Notes: a model not told the origin generated them from the sequence alone. 36,461 nucleotides of DNA from Terriglobia bacterium (GCA_020072765.1 JAIQGD010000017.1:1-36461), one strand, 5' to 3'; shown: positions 1-9,109, numbered from the stretch's first letter. Numbers and translations: made by a program.

Positions 1-3
1 TCG

Positions 4-609
4 ATGACAGCTACTGGGAAGCGTGCGGTGCTGGCAGGAATGCTTGTGGCGGCGGTGGCGCTGACTTCGTTTCGGGGGACGCTGAAGCGGCTGCATGCGG
101 CGGAGCGTGCCGCGCGGGTGGCAGCCTCGGACTCCAATTCGTCGGGGCGTCCTTCCGGGCGTCCGACCGATCCTCCGGCTCAGCCGGCGGCTAATCCTCC
201 AGCGGATTCTCCGTCTGACCCGTGGACCAGCGCGCAGACGGTGCAGCCCGAAGAGTTCGTCAAGGAGTTGGGCGAGACGAAGGCTCCCGCCGCGGAGCGG
301 CCGGTGGTGGCGTGCGTGGGATTTCATGTGCTATACGAGGGCGGGCACATTCCCGGGGCGTCGTTTCACGGGCCGGGATCGAAGGAGGAAGGCCTCGCCG
401 ATCTGAAAAAATGGGCGCAGGGGCTGCCGCGCTCGGCCAATGTGGTGCTCTATTGCGGCTGCTGCCCGATTGCGCGCTGCCCGAATCTGCGGCCCGCGTT
501 CACGGCGCTGCACGACATGGGTTTCACGCGCTTGCGAGTTTTGCTGCTGCCGCAGAATTTCGCCACCGACTGGGCGGGCAAGGGTTACCCCGTCGAAAAG
601 GGAAAGTGA
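4..609 (+). CDS. Membrane-anchored or secreted rhodanese-like protein with a Cys-rich active loop
   Basis: 201 aa from the ATG at 4. The frame is still open through the first three bases of the window, so the true start could lie upstream. Residues 8-22 form a hydrophobic N-terminal segment (signal peptide or anchor), followed by a Ser/Pro/Ala-rich linker (about 40-75) and a single rhodanese-like domain (about 78-198). The domain keeps the typical HIPGA turn (115-119) and a Cys at the end of the central strand (LYC, C151). The loop after it reads CGCCPIARCPN (151-161), with four cysteines, and is about five residues longer than a canonical rhodanese loop such as that of GlpE. Rhodaneses move sulfane sulfur through a persulfide on this Cys. 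An extracytoplasmic sulfur or redox role is inference. No partner gene is adjacent. The fold call is good; substrate and function are unknown. Confidence 0.8.
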   Translation: MTATGKRAVLAGMLVAAVALTSFRGTLKRLHAAERAARVAASDSNSSGRPSGRPTDPPAQPAANPPADSPSDPWTSAQTVQPEEFVKELGETKAPAAERPVVACVGFHVLYEGGHIPGASFHGPGSKEEGLADLKKWAQGLPRSANVVLYCGCCPIARCPNLRPAFTALHDMGFTRLRVLLLPQNFATDWAGKGYPVEKGK

Positions 610-663
610 TCTAGGCCGCCGCTGGGGGCGACGGATACGCATTTTGCAAGGTCCGAGAAAGAC

Positions 664-715
664 AGCAGATCCCTCACCCCCATCCGCACAAAACGCTGCT
701 GGGTTCGGGATGACA
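664..715 (+). repeat. Dispersed intergenic repeat, copy A (single arm)
   Basis: It begins agcagatccctcac and ends ttcgggatgaca. Read on the minus strand it aligns almost base for base with the copy at 21923-21976 (tgtcatcccgaaccc, then a G/T-rich centre, then gagggatctgct). It lies 55 bases after the rhodanese stop codon, in a 285-base gap that holds no other gene. Related two-arm copies lie at 11470-11554 and 25233-25333. Confidence 0.75.
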
Positions 716-860
716 GCGCAAAAGTGAAGCATGCCCGGTCCGATGAGCTCCGCGCGGGCGCTACAAGGCCTGGGTGAGCCGGGATGGCCGCTTTCGCCAT
801 TCCCTTCACCTAATTGAAGACATAATCCTCCTTTTCTACGGATGATCCCGCCGGGCGCGG

Positions 861-869
861 TGATATGAT
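861..869 (+). promoter_or_regulatory. Candidate extended -10 promoter for the URO-D family gene
   Basis: tgatatgat matches the extended -10 form TGnTATAAT with one mismatch in the hexamer. No convincing -35 box sits 16-18 bases upstream. The expected transcription start is about 20 bases before the ATG at 895. Read by eye only. Confidence 0.35.
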
Positions 870-894
870 TTCGCTCGCCACACGGAGAGGAATC

Positions 895-2145
895 ATGTCC
901 AAGACACCGGAGGAGCTGCTTGCCGAGCGCAGCAAGCGCCTAGAGGACGCCTATGCGCTGCGGAAGCCGGACCGCACGCCCATCAGCCTGAACCTGGGAT
1001 ACATGCTGGCGAAGATGGGCGGGATCACCTGCCAGGAACTGGATGCTGACCCGGAGAAGGCGCAGCAGCTGCTGGAGCAGGCGGCGCTGTACTTCCAGCC
1101 GGACCAGGCCGTGGGGCTGGGGGCTTTTGTTTCCGCGCCCAGCGTGATGCTGGGCGACCGGCTGTCGAAGTGGCCGGGCTATGGGCTGCCGCCCGACAAG
1201 CCCATGCAATTCATCGAGGGCGAATACATGAAGGCCGAGGAGTACGACGAGTTCCTCGACGATCCGAGCAACTACACGTTGCGGAAGCTGCTGCCGCGCA
1301 TGTATGAAAAACTCGATGGCCTGGCGCTGCTGCCGCGCATCCCCATGCTGGCGACCGGCTATCCGGCGTTCGCGAGCCTGGCGGCGCTGAACGATCCGCG
1401 CGTGGTGGCCTCGATCGAGGCGCTGGCGAAAGTGGCGCGATTCCACCTCGAGAGAATCCCGGTGGCGAAGAAACATGCGCAGCGCATGGCCGCGCTGGGG
1501 TTCCCGACCGGGATTGGCCGCTGGGGTGCGTTTGCGCTGGCGCCGTTTGACTTCATGAGCGACACGCTGCGGGGCATGCGGGGCGTGTTTCTGGACATGC
1601 GCCGGTGTCCGGACAAGCTGCTGGCGGCGGAAGAGAAGGCGCGGAAGATTTGCGCGGAAGAGGCGATCGCGGCGTGCCGCGCGTCGGGGAGTAAATTCGT
1701 CTTCATCCCGTTGCATCGCGGTTCCGATGGGTTCATGTCGCTGGAGCAGTTTGAAAGGTTCTACTGGCCGCAATTGAAGGCCCTGGTGGCGGATCTGGTG
1801 GCGGGGGATGTCGTGCCGGCATTGTTCTACGAGGGTGTGTGGGACAAGCGCCTCCAGTATCTGCGCGAATTGCCGGTGGGGAAGACGACCGGGCGCTTTC
1901 AGAGCACCGATATTTCCAAGCTGAAGGAAACCGTCGGGGACGTGCTGTCGATCTCCGGTTGTTTTCCGGCGTCGCTGTTGCAGGTGGGCACGCCGCAAGA
2001 GGTTCGCGAGCTGACCAAGAAGATGTGCGGGATTCTGGGCAAGGGCGGGGGGTTCGTCATGGGCGCGAATTCGTCGATGGACGAATGCAATCCGGACCTC
2101 GTGAAAGTGTGGTGCGACGCCACGCGGGAATACGGCGCCTGCTAG
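895..2145 (+). CDS. Uroporphyrinogen decarboxylase (URO-D) family protein
   Basis: 416 aa from the ATG at 895. The in-frame ATG at 865 was rejected because ggagagg (884-890) is a Shine-Dalgarno site four bases before 895, and because a -10-like box overlaps 865. The protein has the URO-D/methyltransferase barrel pattern: an N-terminal region resembling LNLGYMLAKMGG, a central FIPLHRGSDGFMS segment, and a C-terminal ISGCFPASLL...GTPQEVRELTKKM region followed by a gGGFVMGANSSMDECNP segment. These last two correspond to the glycine-rich strand and terminal motif of URO-D-like corrinoid methyltransferases. It differs too much from HemE to be called heme biosynthetic, and no heme genes are nearby. 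Related proteins act in methyl transfer or demethylation (MtaA/MtbA-type). No corrinoid protein is encoded within view. The substrate is unknown. Confidence 0.8.
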   Translation: MSKTPEELLAERSKRLEDAYALRKPDRTPISLNLGYMLAKMGGITCQELDADPEKAQQLLEQAALYFQPDQAVGLGAFVSAPSVMLGDRLSKWPGYGLPPDKPMQFIEGEYMKAEEYDEFLDDPSNYTLRKLLPRMYEKLDGLALLPRIPMLATGYPAFASLAALNDPRVVASIEALAKVARFHLERIPVAKKHAQRMAALGFPTGIGRWGAFALAPFDFMSDTLRGMRGVFLDMRRCPDKLLAAEEKARKICAEEAIAACRASGSKFVFIPLHRGSDGFMSLEQFERFYWPQLKALVADLVAGDVVPALFYEGVWDKRLQYLRELPVGKTTGRFQSTDISKLKETVGDVLSISGCFPASLLQVGTPQEVRELTKKMCGILGKGGGFVMGANSSMDECNPDLVKVWCDATREYGAC

Positions 2146-2206
2146 CGATCCGGGGCGGTGCAGCGCGGGCGGAGTGGCAATAACGGCAACGCGGCGGGGC
2201 GCAAAG

Positions 2207-2234
2207 TTTGCGGAAGTGTGCGGGATGTTATAAT
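2207..2234 (+). promoter_or_regulatory. Strong sigma70-like extended -10 promoter for degP-like gene
   Basis: tgttataat at 2226-2234 is a perfect extended -10 (TGnTATAAT). A weak -35 (ttgcgg, 2208-2213) lies 15 bases upstream. The predicted start of transcription is near 2241, about 33 bases before the ATG at 2274. The same gatgttataat string recurs on the minus strand at 14440-14450. Confidence 0.65.
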
Positions 2235-2273
2235 CGCGCTTAAGGCATGTGGCGGGGAAGAAGGAGCACGGGG

Positions 2274-3836
2274 ATGGGGATCGAATTCCAGGAACTATGG
2301 AGCTGGGCCAGACGGCGGAAGGTGTTCGCATCGCTGGTCGTCGCGGTCACGCTGGGGCTGGGCATTATCATCGGGAGTCTGGTTTCGGGCCGGGCGCTGG
2401 CCACGCGCGGGCAGACGCGCAATGGCGTCGCGCTGCTGGCGGTGCCGGACCCGGTGAACTTGTCGGGCGCTTTTTCCAATATCGCGAAGAGTCTGGGTCC
2501 CGCCGTCGTCAACATCTCGACCACCCAAATCATCGAAAAGCGCAAGAGTGCCAAGCCTCCCCGCAATCGAAACAACAACGATGATCCGTTTCAGGATTTC
2601 TTCGACCGCTTTTTCGATTCGCCGCGCGACGCTCCCGACGCGGAGCGCAGCCTGGGTTCCGGAGTCCTGGTGGACAAGAAGGGGCTGATCCTGACCAACG
2701 ATCACGTCATCGATCAGGCCACGAAGATTCAGGTGACGCTGGACGGCGATTCCAACCATTACAACGCACACGTGATCGGCACGGACAAGGATACCGATCT
2801 GGCGGTGATCAAGATCGACGCCGATCATGAGTTGCCGGTCGCGCGCTTTGGCAATTCCGACGGCGTGCAGGTGGGCGACTGGGTGTTGGCGTTTGGCAGC
2901 CCGTTTGGATTGAACTCCACGGTGACAGCGGGAATCATCAGCGCCAAGGACCGCTCGAACGTCGGCCACCAGTTTCAGCGCTTCATTCAGACCGACGCGG
3001 CGATCAATCCGGGCAATTCGGGCGGGCCGCTGGTCAACCTGGCGGGCGAGGTGATCGGGATCAATACGGCGATCTTCACGGGGAGCCGGGGGTTTGAAGG
3101 CGTGGGCTTTGCGCTGCCTTCGAGCACGGCGATCAGCGTGTACAACCAGCTGGTCACCGCCGGAAAAGTGACGCGCGGGTCGATCGGCGTGACGTTCCAG
3201 GAAGAGAACAGCAACAATCCGGTGCTGATGCGGGCGCTGGGAGCGCCGTACGGGATCGTGGTGGAGGCGGTGGAACCGGGCAGCCCGGCGGACAAAGCGG
3301 GGTTGCAGGCCGGGGACGTCATCAGCAACGTGAACGGGCAGGCGGTGCATACCGGCGCGGATCTGGTCAACCCGATCGCGCAGACGCCCATCGGGCAGCC
3401 CATTGAGCTGCATTACGTCCGCAACATGCAGGCGAAGGACGTAACGCTGACGGTGGCGGACCGGTCGAAACTTTTCCCGGCCTCCGCCGAGGACAGCAGC
3501 GCGCAGCCGGGTCGCAGCGAGGAACCGGTGCAGTTTGGCTTGCATGTCGAGGAGTTGACGCCGGATCTGGCGCGCAAGCTGGGCATGGGCAAGCTGGCGG
3601 GAGTGGTGGTCACCGAAGTCGAGCCGGCGAGCTTTGCCGAGGATGTCACCTTCCTCCGGGGCGACGTGGTCACCGAGATCAACCGCGTGGCCATCAATTC
3701 GATGGGGGACTACCGCACGCAGATGGGGAAGCTGAAGCCCGGACAGGACGTATTGTTCCGGGTCGCGCGGCGCGATAACGACCGCGTGCTGATGCTGTAT
3801 CTGGCGGGCGCGGTTCCTCCGCTGCCGGCGCGGTAG
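2274..3836 (+). CDS. DegP/HtrA-type periplasmic serine protease, two PDZ domains
   Basis: 520 aa from the ATG at 2274. aaggag (2261-2266) lies seven bases upstream, so the ATG at 2247 was rejected. Residues 17-39 form an N-terminal membrane anchor or signal segment after a basic start (WARRRK). The trypsin-like domain carries the full triad: H144 in LTNDHVID, D175 in DTDLAVIKI and S249 in NPGNSGGPLV. Two PDZ domains follow (about 285-385 and 412-515). These proteases and chaperones degrade or hold misfolded envelope proteins and are usually envelope-stress induced. The asparagine/proline-rich linker at about 93-105 lies where the regulatory LA loop or N-terminal segment varies between members. 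A peptidoglycan-binding-domain protein follows 96 bases downstream. Family certain; choice between degP, degQ and degS uncertain. Confidence 0.95.
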   Translation: MGIEFQELWSWARRRKVFASLVVAVTLGLGIIIGSLVSGRALATRGQTRNGVALLAVPDPVNLSGAFSNIAKSLGPAVVNISTTQIIEKRKSAKPPRNRNNNDDPFQDFFDRFFDSPRDAPDAERSLGSGVLVDKKGLILTNDHVIDQATKIQVTLDGDSNHYNAHVIGTDKDTDLAVIKIDADHELPVARFGNSDGVQVGDWVLAFGSPFGLNSTVTAGIISAKDRSNVGHQFQRFIQTDAAINPGNSGGPLVNLAGEVIGINTAIFTGSRGFEGVGFALPSSTAISVYNQLVTAGKVTRGSIGVTFQEENSNNPVLMRALGAPYGIVVEAVEPGSPADKAGLQAGDVISNVNGQAVHTGADLVNPIAQTPIGQPIELHYVRNMQAKDVTLTVADRSKLFPASAEDSSAQPGRSEEPVQFGLHVEELTPDLARKLGMGKLAGVVVTEVEPASFAEDVTFLRGDVVTEINRVAINSMGDYRTQMGKLKPGQDVLFRVARRDNDRVLMLYLAGAVPPLPAR

Positions 3837-3932
3837 ATTCCGAGGCAGGCCGGAATGGGATCGCGAGACCAGGGGAGTTCCTTGGGTAACGAAAACATGA
3901 AGATGGGCGTCGGCAGGAGAATGAAAACAACC

Positions 3933-4445
3933 ATGAGATGGCTGGCCATCTTCGCGGCGCTGACGTGTGTGCCGGTGTGGGTGGCGGCTGCTCCGGCAGG
4001 GTCTCCGCGGCCCGCAAAGTCATCTTCGGCAGCGAAGGCCTCCACCCAGGGGAAGAAGAAGCGCCGCGCAAAGCGCGTGCCGGTGCAAAAGGCGCCCACG
4101 GCCGACCGCATCGTCGAAATCCAGTCCGCACTGGCACGGGCGGGGTACTATCAGGGCGCCCCGAACGGAAAGTGGGACGCCAACACGATTGGGGCAATGC
4201 AGAAGTTCCAGTCGTCGAATGGACTCGATGGGACCGGAAAACTCGACGCCCTGAGCCTGCAGAAGCTGGGACTCGGGTCGAGCATCGCCGGTGTTTCGGC
4301 GCCGAAGCCCGTGATGCCTGGCGGCAGCGCGACGCCACCGCCGCAGCAGGCGCCGGCATCGCCGGCTGCTGCACCCAGTGGCGCGGCCATGACGGGCTCG
4401 ATCCTGAACGGCGTTTCGGCCTCGAACGCGAAGCCTTCCCAGTAG
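3933..4445 (+). CDS. Secreted peptidoglycan-binding (PG_binding_1) domain protein
   Basis: 170 aa with the ATG at 3933 (aggaga at 3915-3920, spacing 12). The ATG at 3921 would add four residues; starts at 3855, 3897 and 3903 lack a usable ribosome site and put charged residues before the signal peptide. Residues 1-20 are a signal peptide (RWLAIFAALTCVPVWVAAA). A Lys/Arg-rich segment (41-53) follows. A single PG_binding_1 three-helix domain (about 57-115) has the typical IVEIQSALARAGYY start and an AMQKFQ helix. The tail is Ala/Pro-rich and disordered. There is no catalytic domain, so it probably only anchors to murein. It follows the DegP-like gene and may share its transcript. The basic stretch could interact with anionic wall polymers (inference). 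Confidence 0.8.
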   Translation: MRWLAIFAALTCVPVWVAAAPAGSPRPAKSSSAAKASTQGKKKRRAKRVPVQKAPTADRIVEIQSALARAGYYQGAPNGKWDANTIGAMQKFQSSNGLDGTGKLDALSLQKLGLGSSIAGVSAPKPVMPGGSATPPPQQAPASPAAAPSGAAMTGSILNGVSASNAKPSQ

Positions 4446-4546
4446 CGGGCGGCCGGCGTCGGCGGCACGCCACGCGGTTGCATTGCTGATACGCAACGCT
4501 CCAGCCCGATCCACCCATCGCGAACGACACGACCGGAGGACGCGCC

Positions 4547-6049
4547 ATGGCCACCTCGCAGGCACCGAAATCCTTCAGGAATTTCATCGACGGCGAATGG
4601 GTGGAGCCCCGCGGCGGCCAGACCATCGAAAATCGCAATCCCGCCAACACCAGTGATCTCATCGCACTGTTTCCGGCTTCGGCCGCCCAGGATGTGGCCG
4701 TGGCGGTGGACGCCGCGAAAGCCGCGTACGGCAAGTGGCGGCTCACTCCGGCGCCGCGCCGCGCGGAAATCCTGTTTCGCGCCGCGGAGATTCTCACAGC
4801 GCGCAAGGAAGAGTACGCGCGGGAAATGACGCGCGAGATGGGCAAGGTCCTGGCGGAGACGCGCGGCGACGTCCAGGAAGCGATCGACATGACCTACCTG
4901 ATGGCCGGCGAAGGCCGCCGACAGTTTGGCCAGACGACCCCCTCCGAGCTGCCGAACAAATTTGCGATGTCCGTGCGCGCGCCGGTGGGCGTGGCGGGGC
5001 TGATCACGCCGTGGAATTTTCCCATGGCCATTCCGTCCTGGAAAGTGATGCCCGCGCTGGTGTGCGGCGACACCATGGTGCTCAAGCCCGCCGAAGACAC
5101 GCCGCTTTCCACCTACCATCTCACGCAGGTGCTCGCCGAAGCGGGCCTGCCGCCCGGTGTATTGAACGTGGTGTTCGGCGACGGTCCGGGAGCGGGCGCG
5201 CCGATTCTGAGTCATCCGGACATCAATCTCGTCAGCTTCACCGGCTCAACGGAAGTGGGCCGCATCGTCAGCCAAGCGTGCGCCCCGGCGTTCAAGAAAT
5301 GCCATCTGGAGATGGGCGGGAAGAACATCATCCTGGTGATGGACGATGCGAACCTCGATCTTGCGGTGGACGGCGCGGTCTGGGGCGGCTTTGGAACCAC
5401 GGGGCAGCGCTGCACGGCGGCGAGCCGCGTGGCCGTGCACAAGAAAGTCTATCGCGAGTTCGTCGAGAAATTTGTGGCGCGCGCGAAGGCGCTCAAGGTC
5501 GGCGACGGCCTGGACCCGGCGGTGCAGATGGGGCCGTGCATCAACGAGCAGCAGCTCCAAACCGTGATGCGCTACGCGGAACTCGGGCGCCAGGAAGGCG
5601 CGAAGGTCGTCACGGGCGGGCATCGCCTCGAAGGCGGCGCGCATGCGCGGGGATGGTTCCACGAACCGACGGTGTTTGTGGATTGCGACCCGCAGATGCG
5701 CGTTTGCCAGGAGGAGATTTTTGGCCCCATCGTTTGCGTGATTCCGTTTGAGTCGTTCGACGAGGCACTGGCGATTGCCAACGGCGTGAGTTACGGCCTG
5801 TCCGCGGCGATCTATACGCGCAACGTCAATCACGCCTTCCGCGCGCAGCGCGATCTGGAGACGGGCATTGTCTACGTGAACGCGCCCACCATAGGCGCGG
5901 AGGTGCACCTGCCGTTTGGCGGCACCAAGAACACGGGCAACGGCCATCGCGAGTCGGGCCTGGCGGCGCTGGAGTTCTACTCCGAATGGAAGACCATCTA
6001 CGTCGATTACTCCGACCGGCTGCAGCGCGCCCAGATCGATACGGCCTAG
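4547..6049 (+). CDS. NAD(P)+-dependent aldehyde dehydrogenase
   Basis: 500 aa; ggagga at 4535-4540 sits six bases before the ATG. It is a complete aldehyde dehydrogenase: cofactor-site PWNFPMA with catalytic N157, the LKPAEDTP stretch, the FTGSTEVGR nucleotide motif, general base E255 in LEMGGKN, nucleophile C289 in TTGQRCT, and the C-terminal EEIFGPIV and [15 protein letters not shown] segments. These enzymes oxidise an aldehyde to the acid through a thiohemiacetal on the Cys. The sequence reads most like the semialdehyde-oxidising branch (alpha-ketoglutaric, succinic or aminoadipic semialdehyde), but specificity cannot be set from sequence alone. There are no pathway partners nearby, so it may be a housekeeping or detoxification enzyme. 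No signal peptide, hence cytoplasmic. Confidence 0.93.
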   Translation: MATSQAPKSFRNFIDGEWVEPRGGQTIENRNPANTSDLIALFPASAAQDVAVAVDAAKAAYGKWRLTPAPRRAEILFRAAEILTARKEEYAREMTREMGKVLAETRGDVQEAIDMTYLMAGEGRRQFGQTTPSELPNKFAMSVRAPVGVAGLITPWNFPMAIPSWKVMPALVCGDTMVLKPAEDTPLSTYHLTQVLAEAGLPPGVLNVVFGDGPGAGAPILSHPDINLVSFTGSTEVGRIVSQACAPAFKKCHLEMGGKNIILVMDDANLDLAVDGAVWGGFGTTGQRCTAASRVAVHKKVYREFVEKFVARAKALKVGDGLDPAVQMGPCINEQQLQTVMRYAELGRQEGAKVVTGGHRLEGGAHARGWFHEPTVFVDCDPQMRVCQEEIFGPIVCVIPFESFDEALAIANGVSYGLSAAIYTRNVNHAFRAQRDLETGIVYVNAPTIGAEVHLPFGGTKNTGNGHRESGLAALEFYSEWKTIYVDYSDRLQRAQIDTA

Positions 6050-6074
6050 CCCGGCATGGCCGCGTCCGCTTCGG

Positions 6075-6103
6075 TTGACACGCGTGGCGCGCCCACGCAG
6101 AAT
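6075..6103 (+). promoter_or_regulatory. Candidate promoter for the M13 peptidase gene
   Basis: A perfect -35 (ttgaca, 6075-6080) lies 17 bases from cagaat (6098-6103, four of six matches to the -10 consensus). The spacer holds a short inverted repeat (cgtgg/ccacg, 6083-6097). It would give a leader of about 110 bases before the ATG at 6222. Confidence 0.5.
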
Positions 6104-6221
6104 GTCGTCTGCCAGGCCTTGCGAGCGGTAATTCCCGGCAAGAGAAGGTTCCCCCATATCGCGCCTCACTTCGGCAGGGAAGGCTTGTGCTTTCGAGACA
6201 GTTCGAGAAAGGAAGGTCACG

Positions 6222-8375
6222 ATGATCCGGCGCTCTGAGGTGGCTCTGCTTGCGATTCTGATTCTGCTCTTCCCGGCGATTCTGGCGGCGCAATCGGCTG
6301 ATACGAAGAGCGCGGCGGCGCCCGCGGTGAATGATGCCGGCGGATGCTCGGGCTTCGGCGTGGGCGCGTCCGGCGACGGCGGAAGCGCCTCCTCCGCGGG
6401 CCGCGGGAGCGCGGCCGCCCACGGATTCGACCTGGCGAATCTGGACCGCTCCGTTTCGCCGTGCGAGGACTTCTACCGATTCGCGATTGGCGGCTGGCTG
6501 AAAAGCCACCCGATCCCAGCCGACCATAGCGCGTTTGGGTCCTTCGATAGGCTGCAGGACCAGAACCAGAGCGTCTTGCGCCAGATCCTCGAGGACGCGG
6601 CGAAAGAGAAGACCGTTGTTCCCGGTTCACCCCACCAAAAGATCGCCGACTTTTACGCGAGTTGCATGGACGAAAGCCAGATTGAATCCGCCGGCGTCAA
6701 GCCCCTCGAGCCGGAATTCCAGCGCATCGCGGAGATCCACGACGCGGCGGGCCTGCAGGCGGAAGTTGCGCGGCTGCAGCGCATGGGCGTCAACGCCGTC
6801 TTCGTCTTCTCCTCGGAGCAGGACTTGAAGGACAGCACGCAGGTGATCGGCGGAGCCGGGCAGGGCGGCCTGGGCCTGCCGGACCGCCAGTATTACCTCG
6901 ATGAGGATGATCGCTCGAAGCAGATGCGCGCCGCCTACGTCCAGCACGTCACCAACATGTTCAAGCTGCTGGGCGACGACGCCGCAGCCGCCGCGGCCGA
7001 GGCCAACGGCGTGCTGAATTTCGAAACCGCGCTGGCGAAGGCTTCCACCAAACGGGAAGACCTGCGCGACCCGGAGAGGAATTACCATCCGCTGCAGCTC
7101 GCGCAGCTCGCCGAACTGACGCCGCACCTTTCCTGGAAGGATTATTTGAAGGAACTGGGGGCGCCCGGCCTGGCCTCCGTTGACATCGGCCAACTCGACT
7201 TCTTCAAGCAGGTGGACGCGGCCATGGCCTCGGCTCCGCTGGCGGACTGGAAGATCTATCTCCGCTGGCATTTGCTGCATAGCGTGGCCACGGCCTTGCC
7301 GGCGAAATTCGTGGACGAGAATTTTTCTTTCTACGGCCGCGCGCTGGGTGGCGCCAAGCAGCTGCGTCCACGCTGGCAGCGCTGCGTGCGCAGCACGGAC
7401 GGGGAGCTGGGCGAAGCCCTGGGGCAGGACTACGTGAAGCACCATTTCACGCCCGAGACAAAGGCCAAGGCGGTGGCGATGGTGAAGAACCTGATCGCCG
7501 CGCTGCGAGACGATCTGTCGACGCTGGACTGGATGAGCCCCGCCACGCGCGCCCAGGCCATCAAGAAACTCGACGCCATCCAACTCAAGATCGGCTATCC
7601 GGACAAGTGGCGCGACTATTCCGCGTACCGCGTGGACCGCGGCTCCTACGTGGAGAACGTCCTGCGGGGCAACTCGTTTGAAAGCGCCCGCGATCTGGCG
7701 AAGATCGGCAAGCCCGTGGACCGCACGCAGTGGGATATGACGCCGCCGACCGTCAACGCGTATTACAGTCCTCCGATGAACGAGATTGTCTTCCCGGCGG
7801 GAATCCTGCAGCCGCCGTTCTACGATCCGAAGGCCGACGACGCGATCAACTACGGCGGCATCGGCGCCGTGATTGGCCACGAATTGACGCACGGCTTCGA
7901 CGACGAGGGCGCGAAATTCGACGGGCAGGGCAATCTGCGCAACTGGTGGACGCCCGAAGACCTGAAGAATTTCGAGACGCGCGGAGAATGCATCGCCAAG
8001 CAGTTCGATGCCTTCGAGGTCGAGCCGGGCCTGCATCAGAACGGCAAACTGGTCGAGGGGGAGAGCATCGCCGATCTCGGGGGCATGACGATCGCGCGCG
8101 CCGCTCTCGCCAAGGCTCTTGCCGGCAAGCCCGCTCCGGCGCCCATCGGCGGCTTCACGGTCGAGCAGCGCTTTTTCCTCGGCTGGGCGCAGATTTGGGC
8201 CGAGAACATGCGCCCCGAATACGCCCGGCTCATCGCCAAGACCAACGAGCATCCCCTGGATCAGTTTCGGGCCAACGGGCCGCTGGCGAACACGCCCGCT
8301 TTCGCCCAGGCATGGAGTTGCGGCGCGAAGTCGGCGATGGTGCGTTCGGAAGCGGCGCGCTGCCGCATCTGGTGA
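6222..8375 (+). CDS. Secreted M13 (neprilysin/PepO-like) zinc metallopeptidase
   Basis: 717 aa; ggaagg (6211-6216) is five bases from the ATG. A signal peptide (1-23, ending ILAAQS) is followed by a low-complexity Gly/Ala/Ser region and then a full M13 peptidase. The N-terminal helical domain starts at DRSVSPCEDFYRFA. The catalytic domain holds NAYYSPPMNEIVFPAGILQ, zinc motif HELTH (H553, E554, H557) and third ligand E614 in GESIADLGG (with D618). The C terminus ends in the family's conserved Cys-Arg-x-Trp. Length is normal for the family. M13 enzymes cleave oligopeptides. Being exported, it probably works on extracellular or periplasmic peptides. Acidobacteria often carry several M13 paralogues (general knowledge). 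No operon partner. Confidence 0.95.
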   Translation: MIRRSEVALLAILILLFPAILAAQSADTKSAAAPAVNDAGGCSGFGVGASGDGGSASSAGRGSAAAHGFDLANLDRSVSPCEDFYRFAIGGWLKSHPIPADHSAFGSFDRLQDQNQSVLRQILEDAAKEKTVVPGSPHQKIADFYASCMDESQIESAGVKPLEPEFQRIAEIHDAAGLQAEVARLQRMGVNAVFVFSSEQDLKDSTQVIGGAGQGGLGLPDRQYYLDEDDRSKQMRAAYVQHVTNMFKLLGDDAAAAAAEANGVLNFETALAKASTKREDLRDPERNYHPLQLAQLAELTPHLSWKDYLKELGAPGLASVDIGQLDFFKQVDAAMASAPLADWKIYLRWHLLHSVATALPAKFVDENFSFYGRALGGAKQLRPRWQRCVRSTDGELGEALGQDYVKHHFTPETKAKAVAMVKNLIAALRDDLSTLDWMSPATRAQAIKKLDAIQLKIGYPDKWRDYSAYRVDRGSYVENVLRGNSFESARDLAKIGKPVDRTQWDMTPPTVNAYYSPPMNEIVFPAGILQPPFYDPKADDAINYGGIGAVIGHELTHGFDDEGAKFDGQGNLRNWWTPEDLKNFETRGECIAKQFDAFEVEPGLHQNGKLVEGESIADLGGMTIARAALAKALAGKPAPAPIGGFTVEQRFFLGWAQIWAENMRPEYARLIAKTNEHPLDQFRANGPLANTPAFAQAWSCGAKSAMVRSEAARCRIW

Positions 8376-8605
8376 CGCACCGCGGGGGTGAAGTCCACGT
8401 CCCTCAGCGACTAAAGCCGCTTTGATCTAGCGCCGTTTGCGGCACGGTCCCGACGGCTATCCGGGACGCAGACGGCGCGCTAAAGCCGTGCCCTGGCGCA
8501 AGACCGGGATGGTCAGACGGCCTCTATAGCTGCTCTCACCGTGCGGACGTTTTGTCGCGGCGGAAGCCGCGACACCCAAGGCGTTCCGCCGTCTTGAGCA
8601 TCCGG
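8376..8605. repeat. Intergenic mosaic of small palindromes between convergent genes
   Basis: This gap between the M13 gene (+) and the dinB-like gene (-) holds several short repeat units. 8397-8423 carries acgtccctcagcg followed by actaaagccgc; a near-identical inverted copy lies at 19700-19724. 8474-8495 carries a related ggcgcgctaaagccgtgccc. 8554-8573 is a perfect hairpin, gtcgcggc and gccgcgac around a GGAA tetraloop. No open frame with a ribosome site is convincing here. The region probably contains the 3' ends of both transcripts, but no T-tract terminator was seen. Confidence 0.6.
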
Positions 8606-9109
8606 TTAGGCCGCGAGGATCTTCTCGATCTGCTTCATGTGGTTGATGTCGTGGCCCGCGATCATGTGGACGATCGTTTCGATGGTCTCTTCGCCGCGCT
8701 CGGCGTGCAGGCCGTGATGCTTCCATTGCTCGGGCGCCAGGGCCTTCAGCAGCGCCAGATTCGCTTCGCGGAAGGCGCGAAACTGCGCGCACGATTGCCG
8801 CAGGTCGCGCTTTTCGTAGTGTAGGGCCTTCACCCACTCGTCCTGATCGAAGGCCTGGATGGGGACGCCCGGCTCGCCCAGAATCATGCGCAGCCGGAAC
8901 CCGACCACTAACTCGGTGTCCGCCAGGTGCGCGACAATCTCGTTAATCGACCACTTGGTCGGCGCCGGCCGTTTTCGCGCCTGCGACGCGCGCAGGCCCT
9001 TCAGCAGGCGTTCGAGCTTTTGCGGCGCCGCGGCTTGCATCTTGAGCGGATCGCGTCCCTCCACGTGACTGAGCACCCGCTGCCGGTATTCCTCGTGCGT
9101 CTCTTGCAT
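8606..9109 (-). CDS. DinB-superfamily protein (DinB_2-type four-helix bundle)
   Basis: 167 aa; aggagg (9116-9121) is six bases before the ATG on this strand. The protein has the DinB/YfiT-like four-helix bundle pattern and all three metal-site histidines: H61 in EIVAHLADTE, and H153 and H157 in AGHDINHMKQ. Members bind a divalent metal. Some are thiol-dependent S-transferases (bacillithiol or mycothiol transferases), but most are uncharacterised, and the name reflects a DNA-damage-inducible founder rather than a shared role. The gene stands alone, convergent with the M13 peptidase gene. Function not assigned. Confidence 0.88.
   Translation of the reverse strand: MQETHEEYRQRVLSHVEGRDPLKMQAAAPQKLERLLKGLRASQARKRPAPTKWSINEIVAHLADTELVVGFRLRMILGEPGVPIQAFDQDEWVKALHYEKRDLRQSCAQFRAFREANLALLKALAPEQWKHHGLHAERGEETIETIVHMIAGHDINHMKQIEKILAA

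Noticed and set aside
895-2145. Assignment of the URO-D family gene as hemE
   Set aside because: Conserved HemE N-terminal and substrate-arginine segments are not recognisable, and the heme context is missing.
940-3545. Long minus-strand frames (463 and 416 codons)
   Set aside because: Antisense to the URO-D family and DegP-like genes. Low-complexity Arg/His/Gln composition and no motifs.
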